A stretch of 13,113 nt of DNA from CBDCWA01 sp046048295 (GTDB lineage Bacteria > Pseudomonadota > Alphaproteobacteria > Rhizobiales > Hyphomicrobiaceae), in contig JBJOGJ010000101.1 of assembly GCA_046048295.1 (NCBI GenBank), positions 1-13,113 of the forward strand. Direction: 5' to 3'. This document shows positions 1 through 7,950 of this stretch, piece by piece. A program made the translations under genes and the position numbers. Numbering within the stretch: the stretch's first letter is position 1; each line of letters begins with the position of its first letter. Below the pieces are notes generated by a model, which saw only the letters and a program-made list of their open reading frames with translations, was not told the origin of the DNA and did not search any database.

Positions 1-1094
1 ACGAGGTCCTGCAGCTGATACAGTATTCGCCAACGACGGCCGAGGTGCACGAGGTGCCGCTGCTCGTCGTGCCGCCCTGGATCAACAAGTACTACATCCT
101 CGACCTGACGCAGCCGAAGTCGTTCGTCAAGTTCGCGGTGGACCAGGGCTTCACGGTGTTCATCGTGTCCTGGGTCAATCCCGACGCTTCTCTCGCCGGC
201 AAGACGTTCGAGGACTACATGACGGAGGGCGTGCTCGCTGCGACCGCTGCCGTCGAGCGGGAGACCGGCCAGGACAAGATCAACATCCTCGGCTATTGCG
301 TCGGCGGGACGCTGGTCGGCGCGACGCTCGCCTATCTGGCGGAGCGCAAGAAGGATCCCTACAAGTCAGCGACCTTCCTTACCACGCAGGTCGATTTCAC
401 GAAGGCTGGCGACCTTCTCGTCTTCATCGACGATGCGCAACTCGCCGACCTCGAGGAAATGATGGCGGAGCGGGGTTATCTCGACGGTTCGCGCATGGCG
501 ACGGTGTTCAACATGCTGCGGCCGAAGGATCTGATCTGGCCCTACATCATCAACAACTACATGCTCGGCAAGAAACCGTTCCCGTTCGACCTGCTCTACT
601 GGAACCAGGATTCGACCAGGATGCCGGCGGCCAACCATGCATTCTACCTGCGCGAATTCTATCATGAGAACAGGCTCGCCAAAGGTGAGATGGAACTGTG
701 CGGGAAGCGGCTCGACCTGAGCAAGGTCACGCTGCCGGTCTACGAACTGGCGACGCGCGAGGACCACATCGCTCCAGCCGAGTCGGTTTTCCTCGGCTCG
801 AAGCTGTTCGGCGGGCCGGTTGAATTCGTCCTCGCGGGGTCGGGCCACATCGCAGGGGTCGTCAATCCGCCCGATCCGAAGCGCGTCAAGTACCAGCACT
901 GGACGGGTGGGACTGCGACCGGCAGCGTCGAGGAATGGGTCAAGACGGCGAAGGAACACCCCGGATCGTGGTGGCCGCACTGGGCCGAGTGGCTGAAGCA
1001 GTATTCGGGCAAGACCATCCCGGCGCGGACGCCCGGGGCCAAGCTCGGGGCAATCGAAGATGCGCCGGGGAGCTACGTCCGCGTCGCGTCCTGA
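1..1094 (+). CDS. phaC: Class I poly(3-hydroxyalkanoate) synthase PhaC, C-terminal part (5' end outside window)
   Basis: PHA synthase polymerises (R)-3-hydroxyacyl-CoA into carbon-storage polyester at the cytoplasmic granule surface. The frame is open from base 3, before the first possible internal GTG at 45, so the gene begins outside the window. About 363 residues are visible of a family that is usually near 600, so the missing part is the N-terminal domain and the start of the catalytic domain. The visible part carries the family stretch [13 protein letters not shown], the lipase-like box GYCVGGT with the nucleophile Cys at 297-299, the catalytic Asp in REDHIAP (762-764) and the catalytic His in GSGHIAGV (846-848). 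The triad is therefore intact. No plus-strand terminator is obvious after the stop. The hairpin at 1129-1152 lacks a U tract in this direction. Class I rather than III is inferred from length and motif style. Confidence 0.95.
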   Translation, partial: EVLQLIQYSPTTAEVHEVPLLVVPPWINKYYILDLTQPKSFVKFAVDQGFTVFIVSWVNPDASLAGKTFEDYMTEGVLAATAAVERETGQDKINILGYCVGGTLVGATLAYLAERKKDPYKSATFLTTQVDFTKAGDLLVFIDDAQLADLEEMMAERGYLDGSRMATVFNMLRPKDLIWPYIINNYMLGKKPFPFDLLYWNQDSTRMPAANHAFYLREFYHENRLAKGEMELCGKRLDLSKVTLPVYELATREDHIAPAESVFLGSKLFGGPVEFVLAGSGHIAGVVNPPDPKRVKYQHWTGGTATGSVEEWVKTAKEHPGSWWPHWAEWLKQYSGKTIPARTPGAKLGAIEDAPGSYVRVAS

Positions 1095-1120
1095 ACGGAT
1101 TTTCCGTTACACAATTCCGG

Positions 1121-1152
1121 AAAAAAGTTCGGCCCCGCGATTGCGGGGCCGA
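1121..1152 (-). terminator. Rho-independent terminator of the TctC-like gene
   Basis: A perfect 10-bp stem (1129-1138 pairing with 1143-1152) with a GATT loop is followed, on the minus strand, by two bases and then six Ts (1126-1121). It lies 28 bp beyond the stop of the minus-strand gene, the expected place. In the plus direction there is no T run after the stem, so it should not serve phaC as an intrinsic terminator. Confidence 0.85.
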
Positions 1153-1179
1153 TTGCTTGCAGGAACAGGATGATTAGTC

Positions 1180-2247
1180 CTACTTGCCCTTGCCGCCGCA
1201 GTTGAGGCAGCCTTCTGCGTAACCCTCGGTCATGGCCTTGTTGGCGATGGCGACGATTTCCGGCGTACCCTTCAGGACGCGATCACGCAGCTTGTCGATC
1301 TCGGCACCGGTCTTGGGCTCGAGCGGGAAGCCGCGCTTCTTGGTGTCGGCCTTGAATGCGTCGTCCTTGACCATCTTGTCGAAAGCGGTGCGAAGGATGT
1401 CGATGCGATCCTTCGGCATGCCGGGAGCACCGAAGAGTGCACGGCCGATGTCGGAGGACAGGCCGATCCATTCGTAAACGGCCTTGGACTTGGCCGAGCC
1501 GATCTCTTCCTGCACGAGCGGGATGTCCTTGATGGCCTCGTTGCGCTCGGTGCCGATCTGCATGATCAGCTTGTACTCGCCGGACTTGACCTTATCCAGC
1601 AGGTTGGCTTCCCAGGTGCCCCAGTTGAGGGCGAGCATGTTGACCTCACCGCGTTCCATGGCGAGCATGAACGGACCGGATCCGCGATAGCCGCAGACCA
1701 TGGTGAACTGTGCGCCATCGAGGTTCTTGACGAGGAGCGGCATGGAGGCCGACGAAGACGTCTTGCCCGTGCAGCCAGCCTTGACCGGCGTCGTCAGCAA
1801 ACTCTTCACGTCCTTCACGCCGGTATCCGCGCGCACGCCAAAGACGGTATGCGCAGTGGCGAGGCGGCCGATGTAGTGCACCTTCGCCATGTCCCAGCGC
1901 GAGCGCTTCGGCTCGAGAAGCTGGTTGTGGACCATGGTGTCGGGCAACAGGGCGATCAGAGAGCCGTCGGTCGGCGCCTTGGAGAACAGGTAGGCGCCCG
2001 CCTTGCGGCCGCCGCCCCCCGGACGGTGCTCGACGATGACATTCGGATTGCCCGGAATGAACTTGCCGTAGTGAAGTGCAGCGAGCTGTGAATAGGCATC
2101 ATAAGAACCACCCGGGGGATGGCCGATCATGATCTTGAGTGTCTGGCCCTTGTAGAAGTCCTGAGCCACGGCGCCGGAACCCAGAGCCGCGAGCGCAACG
2201 CCAGCCGCGCCGAGACCGAGCGCGAGACCACGCACTGTCGTCTTCAT
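1180..2247 (-). CDS. Tripartite tricarboxylate transporter (TctC/Bug family) periplasmic substrate-binding protein
   Basis: Predicted extracytoplasmic solute receptor of the TTT/Bug family, which binds carboxylates or other small anions and delivers them to a TctA/TctB membrane pair. The 355-aa product begins with a basic n-region, a hydrophobic Ala/Leu segment (about residues 7-27) and a likely signal peptidase site after AVA (residue 28). Then come typical family elements: FYKGQTLKIMIGHPPGGSYD near the mature N-terminus and RPGGGGRKAGAYLF with the glycine-rich turn. It is somewhat longer than the usual ~320 aa and ends in an unusual CLNCGGKGK tail with two Cys. ATG start with GGGAG nine bases upstream. 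No tctA or tctB is adjacent, so it is an orphan receptor here, which is common for Bug proteins. Its substrate cannot be told from sequence. It is transcribed alone and ends at a clear terminator. Confidence 0.9.
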   Translation of the reverse strand: MKTTVRGLALGLGAAGVALAALGSGAVAQDFYKGQTLKIMIGHPPGGSYDAYSQLAALHYGKFIPGNPNVIVEHRPGGGGRKAGAYLFSKAPTDGSLIALLPDTMVHNQLLEPKRSRWDMAKVHYIGRLATAHTVFGVRADTGVKDVKSLLTTPVKAGCTGKTSSSASMPLLVKNLDGAQFTMVCGYRGSGPFMLAMERGEVNMLALNWGTWEANLLDKVKSGEYKLIMQIGTERNEAIKDIPLVQEEIGSAKSKAVYEWIGLSSDIGRALFGAPGMPKDRIDILRTAFDKMVKDDAFKADTKKRGFPLEPKTGAEIDKLRDRVLKGTPEIVAIANKAMTEGYAEGCLNCGGKGK

Positions 2248-2309
2248 CTATAATTGCTCCCTTTGGATTGCATCATGCCTGCAATCAGACCTGAAGTTTT
2301 CGTGTTTTT

Positions 2310-2328
2310 CGAGGCCGCCACGGCCTCG
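2310..2328. other. 8-bp hairpin in the gap between the metY-like and TctC-like genes
   Basis: CGAGGCCG at 2310-2317 pairs perfectly with CGGCCTCG at 2321-2328 around a 3-nt loop. On the minus strand, the direction of both flanking genes, the stem is followed by AAAAA and not by Ts. It is therefore not a normal intrinsic terminator for metY. It may be an mRNA stabiliser, part of the leader of the TctC-like gene, or chance. Confidence 0.4.
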
Positions 2329-2417
2329 CACGACGGGGACCCAGCATAGCGCCTTATCCATCGCGTAGCAAACGTGGGGCTTGCGACCAGCCGGCTGGTG
2401 CCGACGGCGGGCTCCGG

Positions 2418-3707
2418 TTATGCCTTGGCCAACGCCTGTTCGAGGTCGGCGATTATATCCGCCTTGTCCTCGATCCCGACAGACAGGCGGACGACGTCGG
2501 GGCCGGCACCGGCGGCGCGACGCTGGTCGTCGGTCAACTGGCGGTGGGTCGTCGATGCGGGGTGGATCACCAGGCTGCGAACGTCGCCGATGTTGGCGAG
2601 GTGCGAAAACAGTTTCAGGTTCGAGACCAGTGCGACGCCGGCTTCATAGCCGCCCTTGAGGCCGAAGGTGAACACCGCGCCCGCGCCCTTCGGGCATATG
2701 CGCTTGTGGATGGCGTGGAAGGCGTTGTCCGGCAGGCCCGCATATTGAACCCAGGCGATCTTCTCATGCGCCAAGAGATACTCGGCTACGGCCCGGGCAT
2801 TCTCGCAATGGCGCGCCATCCTGAGCGGCAGCGTTTCGATTCCGGTGTTGATCAGGAAGGCGTTCATCGGCGCGATCGCCGGGCCAAGATCGCGCAGGCC
2901 CATGACACGGGCGGCGATGGCGAAGGCGAAGTCGCCGAACGTTTCCGCGAGGACCATGCCGTTATAGGAGGCGTTCGGTTCTACAAGGGTGCGGTAGCGA
3001 TGTTTCGCTGCCATCCAGTCGAAGGTGCCGCAGTCCACGAGAACGCCGCCGATGGAATTGCCATGGCCATCGAGGAACTTGGTCAGAGAATGGACCACGA
3101 TGTCGGCGCCGAAGCTCTTCGGCTGGCAGAGGTAGGGCGTCGCAAGCGTGTTGTCGACGATGAGCGGCACGCCTGCCTTCCTGGCAACCTCGGCGATGGC
3201 CGGTATGTCGACCACGATGCCGCCAGGGTTGGCGATACTTTCGATGAAGATCGCCTTGGTCTTGTCGGTGACCGCGCTGGCGAAACTGCCAGGATCGGTG
3301 GCGTCGGCCCAGACGACGCGCCAGTCGAACTTCTTGAAGCTGTGGTTGAACTGGTTGACGGAGCCGCCATAGAGTTGGCGGGCTGCGACAAACTCGTCGC
3401 CGGGCTCGAGCAGCGTGTGGAAGACGAGGAACTGGGCGGCGTGGCCCGAACTCACGGCGAGGGCTGCCGTACCACCCTCAAGTGCGGCGACCTTGCCTTC
3501 AAGTGCCGCCTGCGTCGGGTTCATGATGCGGGAATAGATGTTTCCGAAAACCTCGAGGTTGAACAGCGCGGCGGCATGGTCGACGTCGTTGAAGACATAG
3601 GAAGCCGTCTGATAGATCGGCGTAACGCGGGCACCAGTCGAGGGGTCGGGTGCGGCACCGGCGTGCACCGCGAGGGTGGAGAACTTGGGATTTGCAGGTT
3701 CGGTCAT
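2418..3707 (-). CDS. metY: O-acetylhomoserine aminocarboxypropyltransferase / sulfhydrylase (MetY type, Cys/Met-metabolism PLP enzyme)
   Basis: PLP-dependent cytoplasmic enzyme predicted to make homocysteine from O-acetyl-L-homoserine and sulfide in methionine synthesis. The N-terminal FSTLAVHAGAAPDPSTGA and the YQTASYVF segment are typical of this branch. The SSGHAAQ loop, the VDNTLATPYLCQP stretch with PLP-contacting Asp185, and SLTKFLDGHGNSIGG with the Schiff-base Lys210 are all present. The length of 429 aa matches the family. I chose the ATG at 3707 because it has GAGGA five bases upstream and because homologues start near this point. The frame also has an upstream ATG at 3746 that overlaps the stop of the YcgN gene as ATGA, would add 13 residues and has a weak ribosome site. 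The gene follows ycgN closely and is probably cotranscribed. O-succinylhomoserine or cysteine-synthase side activities cannot be excluded by sequence. Confidence 0.92.
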   Translation of the reverse strand: MTEPANPKFSTLAVHAGAAPDPSTGARVTPIYQTASYVFNDVDHAAALFNLEVFGNIYSRIMNPTQAALEGKVAALEGGTAALAVSSGHAAQFLVFHTLLEPGDEFVAARQLYGGSVNQFNHSFKKFDWRVVWADATDPGSFASAVTDKTKAIFIESIANPGGIVVDIPAIAEVARKAGVPLIVDNTLATPYLCQPKSFGADIVVHSLTKFLDGHGNSIGGVLVDCGTFDWMAAKHRYRTLVEPNASYNGMVLAETFGDFAFAIAARVMGLRDLGPAIAPMNAFLINTGIETLPLRMARHCENARAVAEYLLAHEKIAWVQYAGLPDNAFHAIHKRICPKGAGAVFTFGLKGGYEAGVALVSNLKLFSHLANIGDVRSLVIHPASTTHRQLTDDQRRAAGAGPDVVRLSVGIEDKADIIADLEQALAKA

Positions 3708-3711
3708 GGCA

Positions 3712-3716
3712 TCCTC
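3712..3716 (-). promoter_or_regulatory. Ribosome binding site deciding the metY start
   Basis: GAGGA on the minus strand lies five bases before the ATG at 3707. The competing upstream ATG at 3746 has only a weak GGA in front of it, so this site favours the shorter protein. Confidence 0.6.
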
Positions 3717-3742
3717 GTCGGTAGGCGGTTTGGTGCAGTCGG

Positions 3743-4228
3743 TCATTCGTCCGGTTCGGCGACCGGCCAGAAGTCACCAATAATGTAGCGGTAGAGGGAG
3801 TCCGACGCCACTTCCGCCTCGGAGGTCACCCATGGCCCGACCGCAATGCCCGCCGCATGGACGGTTGACGGGTCGCCGGACACCAGGGGATGCCACCAGT
3901 GGAGGTCCCTCCCCTCCTCCACCAGGCGGTAGGCACAGGTCGGCGGCAGCCAGTCGACGGAGCGCACTGTCGCGGGGGTCACCGAAACGCAGTCGGGCAT
4001 GGCGAGGAAGCGCGTCTCGTAGCTCTTGCAGCGACAGGTCGAGGTGTCGAGCAGGCGGCAGGAGACGCTCGTCACGTAGACCTCGCCCGTGTCCTCGTCC
4101 TCGAGCTTGACGAGACAACAGCGGCCGCAGCCGTCGCACAGCGATTCCCATTCCTCGGCCGTCATCTCGTCCAGGGTCTTGCGACGCCAAAATGGCACAT
4201 CCGAAGTTGGCAAGGCTCTGGCTCCCAT
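3743..4228 (-). CDS. YcgN-family (UPF0260) cysteine-cluster protein
   Basis: Product of 161 aa recognised as the YcgN/UPF0260 family. It has the [21 protein letters not shown] opening and the CxxCxxCC cluster (Cys31, 34, 37, 38). Further conserved Cys follow at 57, 65, 67, 80 and 98, with the [15 protein letters not shown] and [10 protein letters not shown] stretches and the C-terminal SLYRYI segment. The CxxCxxCC pattern suggests metal or Fe-S binding, but no biochemical role is established that I can state. No signal peptide or membrane segment is seen, so it is probably cytoplasmic. ATG start at 4228 with a weak ribosome site. Conserved family sequence begins only at about residue 12, so a slightly later start is possible. 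It diverges from the PBP gene across about 90 bp and lies directly upstream of metY, probably in one transcript. Confidence 0.88.
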   Translation of the reverse strand: MGARALPTSDVPFWRRKTLDEMTAEEWESLCDGCGRCCLVKLEDEDTGEVYVTSVSCRLLDTSTCRCKSYETRFLAMPDCVSVTPATVRSVDWLPPTCAYRLVEEGRDLHWWHPLVSGDPSTVHAAGIAVGPWVTSEAEVASDSLYRYIIGDFWPVAEPDE

Positions 4229-4317
4229 TGCAGTAGCGGCGAATTATGGCTAACCACAATTCTGGCGCCATGCCGGTAGATATCATCGCCTGCATCATTT
4301 AGCGCAGCTCGACGCAG

Positions 4318-6666
4318 GTGTCAGGCAGCTCCCGGAGAGTGCAATCGCCGGAGGACGCAGCTCAAGGGGCGAAGGCCGTGAACGACTGGTTCTTCAGACA
4401 GGGTGGACGGAACCGTCTCGTCAACTGGCTGGGGCTCGATTCCTGGCTTGACTCGAGTTTTGCGGAAGGCTGGGAGCGGGCCAAGAACGGCTACAGCGCG
4501 GTTTCGAGCTTCTTCGCGCGGTTCAGGCTGACCGGTTGGCGACGCTACGCCAACGAGGCGGCGTCCGAGGCGATGACGCTCGGCGCGGGCGGCCTGATCG
4601 TGCTCTATGCGCTGGCGCTGCCGGCTTTTCGCGAAATCGAGGAGGGACGCTGGAAGGCGATGGGGCAGTTCAGCGTCACCTTCCAGGACGTCAACGGCAA
4701 CGAAATCGGCAAGCGTGGCATCAATCTCAACGACGCCGTGCCGCTTGAGGAAATTCCGGACTACATGATCAATGCCGCGCTGGCGACCGAGGACCGCAGG
4801 TTCTTCGAGCACATCGGCATCGACTTTCTGGGTACGACACGCGCGCTGATCGAGAATGTCAGAGCGAACGACGTCGTGCAGGGCGGGTCGACGATCACAC
4901 AGCAGCTGGCCAAGAACCTGTTCCTCACCTCCGAGCGCTCCATCACCCGCAAGATCAAGGAGGTGTTCCTGTCGCTGTGGCTCGAATCACGGCTCAGCAA
5001 ACGGGAAATCCTGAAGCTCTATCTCGACCGCGCCTACATGGGCGGCGGCGCATTCGGTGTCGAGGCGGCATCGCAGTTCTATTTCGGCAAGTCGGTTCGC
5101 GAGATCAACATGTCGGAAGCGGCGTTGCTGGCCGGGCTATTCAAGGCACCAACGAAGTACGCGCCGCACGTCAACCTGCCGCTCGCGAGGGCGCGGACGA
5201 GCGAAGTTCTCTCGAACCTCGTCGAAGCCGGCTTCTATACGGCGGGAGAAGTTCATCTGGCCCGTCTCAATCCCGCGAAGGTCGTCGAGAACCGGCGAAC
5301 TGACAGTCCGGACAACTACCTGGACTGGGCGTTCGAAGAGATCCAGCGGATCATGAAGGACAAGGGGCACTACGTGCTCACGGCGCGCACGACCATCGAT
5401 CTGTCGCTGCAAAAGGCGGCGGAGGAAGCATTGCTCGGCACGGTGCGCGGCGGGCGCGGGCGGCGGACCAATCCCAATGCAGGGGCGCTGGTGTCAATGG
5501 AGCCCAACGGGGCGGTACGGGCAATGGTCGGTGGCACCGACTACGGCGAAAGCCAGTTCAACCGGGCAACGCACGCGCGCCGGCAGCCGGGCTCATCGTT
5601 CAAGCTCTACGTCTACGCCGCTGCCTTGCAGAATGGCTTCTCCATCAATTCTTCCGTTCGCGACAGTGCCGTGTCCTGCGGGCGCTGGGCGCCAAAGAAC
5701 TACAGCGGCGGGCATGGCTCCGGCGCCAGGGTGACACTCGCCAACGCTTTCAAGCGATCGCTCAATACAACGGCAGTGTTCCTTTCGCTCAAGGTCGGCA
5801 GGAACAAGGTGGTCCAGCTGACGAAAGATCTCGGCATCCAGGGCGTGCGGCCAAGTTGCTCCATGGCACTGGGCGATACCGGCATCACGCCGCTCGAGCA
5901 TACAGGCGGCTTCGCCACGTTCGCGAACGGCGGCAAGCTCGCCAAGCCGTATGCAATTCTCGAGGTATTCAATTCGAAGGGTGAATTGGTCTATTCGCGG
6001 GAGCGGGACGAGGCGCCGCCGCCGCGCATTTTCTCGCCCAAGGTCGTCGAGCAGATGAACCGGATGATGCAGCTCGTCGTGACCGAGGGTACGGGGCGCC
6101 GTGCCGCACTCGATTTCACTCATGCGGTCGGCAAGACCGGTACCAGTTCGAGCTACCGCGATGCGTGGTTCATGGGCTTTACCGGCAAGTACGTGACCGG
6201 CGTGTGGCTGGGCAACGACGACTACAGGCCGGTCTTCCGCGACGGACGAGGGGTGACGGGCGGAAGCTATCCGGCCCAGACGTGGCAGGCGTTCATGTCG
6301 GTTGCCCACAAGAGCATGGATATCCCGCCGATCATGGGGCTGCCGCCGCATCCGACGCAGGTCGCGGAGCGACAGAGGCTCGCCGAGATCAGACGCCGGT
6401 CGGGCGTGCCGCTGGCGGAGACACGATCAACTTCTAGCGGCATCATGCCGAAGGGGACGCGCGAGGCACTCGCGGACCTGGCCAAGTCGCTGCGTCAAGC
6501 ATCCGGACAGCCTGCCAAGGCGCTCCCTGCAAAGCAGAGCGAAACAAGCAATGGAAATTCGAAATCAGGGCGATCGAAACGGATTGATCAGCGCGATACG
6601 CGACGGGAGCAGCCGCCTCGCCAGCGCTATGCAGAGAGCCCTGGCCAGACTGCCGGGTCCCGCTAG
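4318..6666 (+). CDS. Class A penicillin-binding protein (bifunctional glycosyltransferase / transpeptidase, PBP1A-like)
   Basis: Inner-membrane enzyme that polymerises lipid II and cross-links peptidoglycan in the periplasm. The 782-aa frame has a cytoplasmic N-terminus and one membrane anchor (about residues 88-104). The GT51 domain (about 145-320) carries catalytic Glu158 in ATEDRRFFEH and QGGSTITQQLAKNLFL. The transpeptidase domain has SxxK (Ser426 to Lys429 in RQPGSSFK), SxN (SLN 481-483) and KTGTS (606-610). All active-site motifs are intact. The C-terminal tail (about 690-782) is Ser/Gln/Arg-rich and low in complexity. There is no ATG: GTG 4318 is the first start after an in-frame TAG but lacks a clear ribosome site. 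GTG 4378 has AAGGGG eight bases upstream and may be the true start (762 aa). The tail overlaps the next gene. Which PBP1 subtype it is cannot be settled here. Confidence 0.93.
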   Translation: MSGSSRRVQSPEDAAQGAKAVNDWFFRQGGRNRLVNWLGLDSWLDSSFAEGWERAKNGYSAVSSFFARFRLTGWRRYANEAASEAMTLGAGGLIVLYALALPAFREIEEGRWKAMGQFSVTFQDVNGNEIGKRGINLNDAVPLEEIPDYMINAALATEDRRFFEHIGIDFLGTTRALIENVRANDVVQGGSTITQQLAKNLFLTSERSITRKIKEVFLSLWLESRLSKREILKLYLDRAYMGGGAFGVEAASQFYFGKSVREINMSEAALLAGLFKAPTKYAPHVNLPLARARTSEVLSNLVEAGFYTAGEVHLARLNPAKVVENRRTDSPDNYLDWAFEEIQRIMKDKGHYVLTARTTIDLSLQKAAEEALLGTVRGGRGRRTNPNAGALVSMEPNGAVRAMVGGTDYGESQFNRATHARRQPGSSFKLYVYAAALQNGFSINSSVRDSAVSCGRWAPKNYSGGHGSGARVTLANAFKRSLNTTAVFLSLKVGRNKVVQLTKDLGIQGVRPSCSMALGDTGITPLEHTGGFATFANGGKLAKPYAILEVFNSKGELVYSRERDEAPPPRIFSPKVVEQMNRMMQLVVTEGTGRRAALDFTHAVGKTGTSSSYRDAWFMGFTGKYVTGVWLGNDDYRPVFRDGRGVTGGSYPAQTWQAFMSVAHKSMDIPPIMGLPPHPTQVAERQRLAEIRRRSGVPLAETRSTSSGIMPKGTREALADLAKSLRQASGQPAKALPAKQSETSNGNSKSGRSKRIDQRDTRREQPPRQRYAESPGQTAGSR

Positions 6667-7345
6667 CCTGCGCGGGCTGCATGGGATCCTCCCAAGGGGC
6701 TCGGCGCTCGATTTCCAGCTCGACCAGCTGCGCAGCATCCTCTCGGCCACCGGCGGTACCAGCTTCAACATGCTGCTGTTCGTGTTGACGGTGCTGGCTG
6801 CCGGGGTCGGTTCGAGCTGGTACATGGTGAGCACCGGCACCAGTTGGACCACCAACCGCATCGGCCCCTGGACCGAGTGGCCGACCGCGGGCAAGGCGGA
6901 TGCGGACCCCTACACGAAGGCGCGCATCGTGCGCTATGGCATCCTGCCACTGAGCGGCAGGATCGCCGCGACGTTCGAGGCGCGGTACGACAGCGGGGGG
7001 CAGCGACTGCATTCGAGTTGCGAGTACGTGATCCGCTCCCAACCGCTGAAGGCGAATTGGTGGAGCATCGCGGTCTACGATAGCGACGGGCTGCTGATAC
7101 CGAACGCCGCCAACCGATACGGCTTCAATAGTTCGACGGTAATCTCGCGACCGGACGCCAGCTTCATCATTGCGCTGGCGCGCGAAGCGCGGGCCGGCAA
7201 CTGGTTGCCGATCGCGGGCGCGGGGAGGCTCACGCTGGTACTTACGCTCATTCAGCCGGCGCGATCGGAAGGGCAGGCAGGCGTCGAGTTCAGCAACAAC
7301 CCGGACCTGGACCTGCCAGACATCGAGAGGGTCTACTGCCGATGA
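6551..7345 (+). CDS. DUF1214-domain membrane-anchored protein with an N-terminal extension
   Basis: Predicted 264-aa protein. Residues about 74-93 form one membrane helix, followed by a periplasmic DUF1214-like domain containing IGPWTEWPTAGKADADPYTK, WWSIAVYDSDGLLIPNAANR, and the C-terminal GNWLPIAGAGRLTLVLTL block. Function is unknown; the domain is common in Hyphomicrobiales next to DUF1254 proteins. The start is uncertain. ATG 6551 overlaps the PBP gene by 116 bp, ATG 6629 overlaps it by 38 bp, and ATG 6770 would give the usual ~190-aa protein beginning at the helix. The stretch 6667-6769 has strong G/C third positions in this frame, so the protein probably starts upstream of 6770. None of the starts has a convincing ribosome site, which fits translational coupling to the PBP gene. 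It overlaps the next gene by ATGA. Confidence 0.82.
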   Translation: MEIRNQGDRNGLISAIRDGSSRLASAMQRALARLPGPASLRGLHGILPRGSALDFQLDQLRSILSATGGTSFNMLLFVLTVLAAGVGSSWYMVSTGTSWTTNRIGPWTEWPTAGKADADPYTKARIVRYGILPLSGRIAATFEARYDSGGQRLHSSCEYVIRSQPLKANWWSIAVYDSDGLLIPNAANRYGFNSSTVISRPDASFIIALAREARAGNWLPIAGAGRLTLVLTLIQPARSEGQAGVEFSNNPDLDLPDIERVYCR

Positions 7346-7914
7346 AGATCCCTCGGATCAATTTCAGGATAAATTTCTCGTGGCTCATCTATGGCGTGCT
7401 GGCGTCCGCGATCGTGCACATCGTCGCGACGCTCGTGCCTGTCTATTTCAGCGCCAACAAAGCCTATGGGCGTCTCACCGAGGGCGTGCCGGCCAACGCG
7501 TTCATCGTCCTGCCATCGGCGCGGCCTGGCGTCCAGGTGGTTCCCTACCAGGTACCCGGGGCGCGGATGGCAATCTGCCGGTTCGATGCCAGCAGCGGGC
7601 CTGTCGCGGTTTCGGCTGAGCTGCCGACTGCCGGGTGGACATTGTCGATGTATTCGGCTGACGGCTCGAGCTTCTACGAGGCGCCGGGCCGCTCGGAGGG
7701 AACAACGCTGATAAGCCTGCTGCTGGTGCCGCCGGGCGGTCATTTCCTGGGCGTGAGCGGGTCGGCCGACCTTGCGAACCATTCCGAGGTGGCGACGCCT
7801 GAAAGCAGCGGCCTAGTGGTCATCCGGGCACCACTTGGAGGATTTGCATACGCGCAAGACACGGAACGCGCCATTCGCGTCGCGAAATGCACCGCACGGC
7901 CGTTTTCCGAGTGA
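7342..7914 (+). CDS. DUF1254-like membrane-anchored protein
   Basis: The 190-aa product has a short basic N-terminus, one membrane helix (about residues 13-35) and a periplasmic domain. Segments such as VHIVATLVPVYFSANKAYGR, MAICRFDASSGPVAVSAELP, WTLSMYSADGSSFYE and GFAYAQDTERAIRVAKCTA fit the short DUF1254-type proteins that accompany DUF1214 proteins in alphaproteobacteria. The function is unknown. The ATG overlaps the stop of the upstream gene (ATGA), so translation is probably coupled, and GAGAGGG lies about ten bases upstream. With the PBP gene it forms a three-gene overlapping cluster, which suggests a cell-envelope role. The gene ends 36 bp before a convergent small gene, with no clear intrinsic terminator between them. 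The family assignment rests on pattern memory and synteny. Confidence 0.8.
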   Translation: MKIPRINFRINFSWLIYGVLASAIVHIVATLVPVYFSANKAYGRLTEGVPANAFIVLPSARPGVQVVPYQVPGARMAICRFDASSGPVAVSAELPTAGWTLSMYSADGSSFYEAPGRSEGTTLISLLLVPPGGHFLGVSGSADLANHSEVATPESSGLVVIRAPLGGFAYAQDTERAIRVAKCTARPFSE

Positions 7915-7950
7915 GACCACTGGGGGTCCGCACGGGAAGGCCGGGGAAGA

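Noticed and set aside
366..980. 204-codon open frame on the minus strand within phaC
   Set aside because: phaC has all catalytic motifs in the opposite frame; the minus-strand translation is composition-driven.
2353..2361. TTATCCATC as a DnaA box
   Set aside because: It matches only the first seven bases of the consensus, stands alone, and is far from any replication-related gene.
2386..2399. 14-bp perfect palindrome ACCAGCCGGCTGGT downstream of metY
   Set aside because: It has no loop and no T run, so it is a poor terminator. A single GC-rich palindrome of this size is weak evidence for an operator.
2544..3788. 414-codon open frame on the plus strand opposite metY
   Set aside because: It is an antisense shadow of a well-defined PLP enzyme in GC-rich DNA; its translation is Arg/Gly/Val-rich and shows no family features.
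5593..6351. 252-codon open frame on the minus strand within the PBP gene
   Set aside because: It is antisense to the intact transpeptidase domain, with an Arg/His-rich translation and no recognisable domain.
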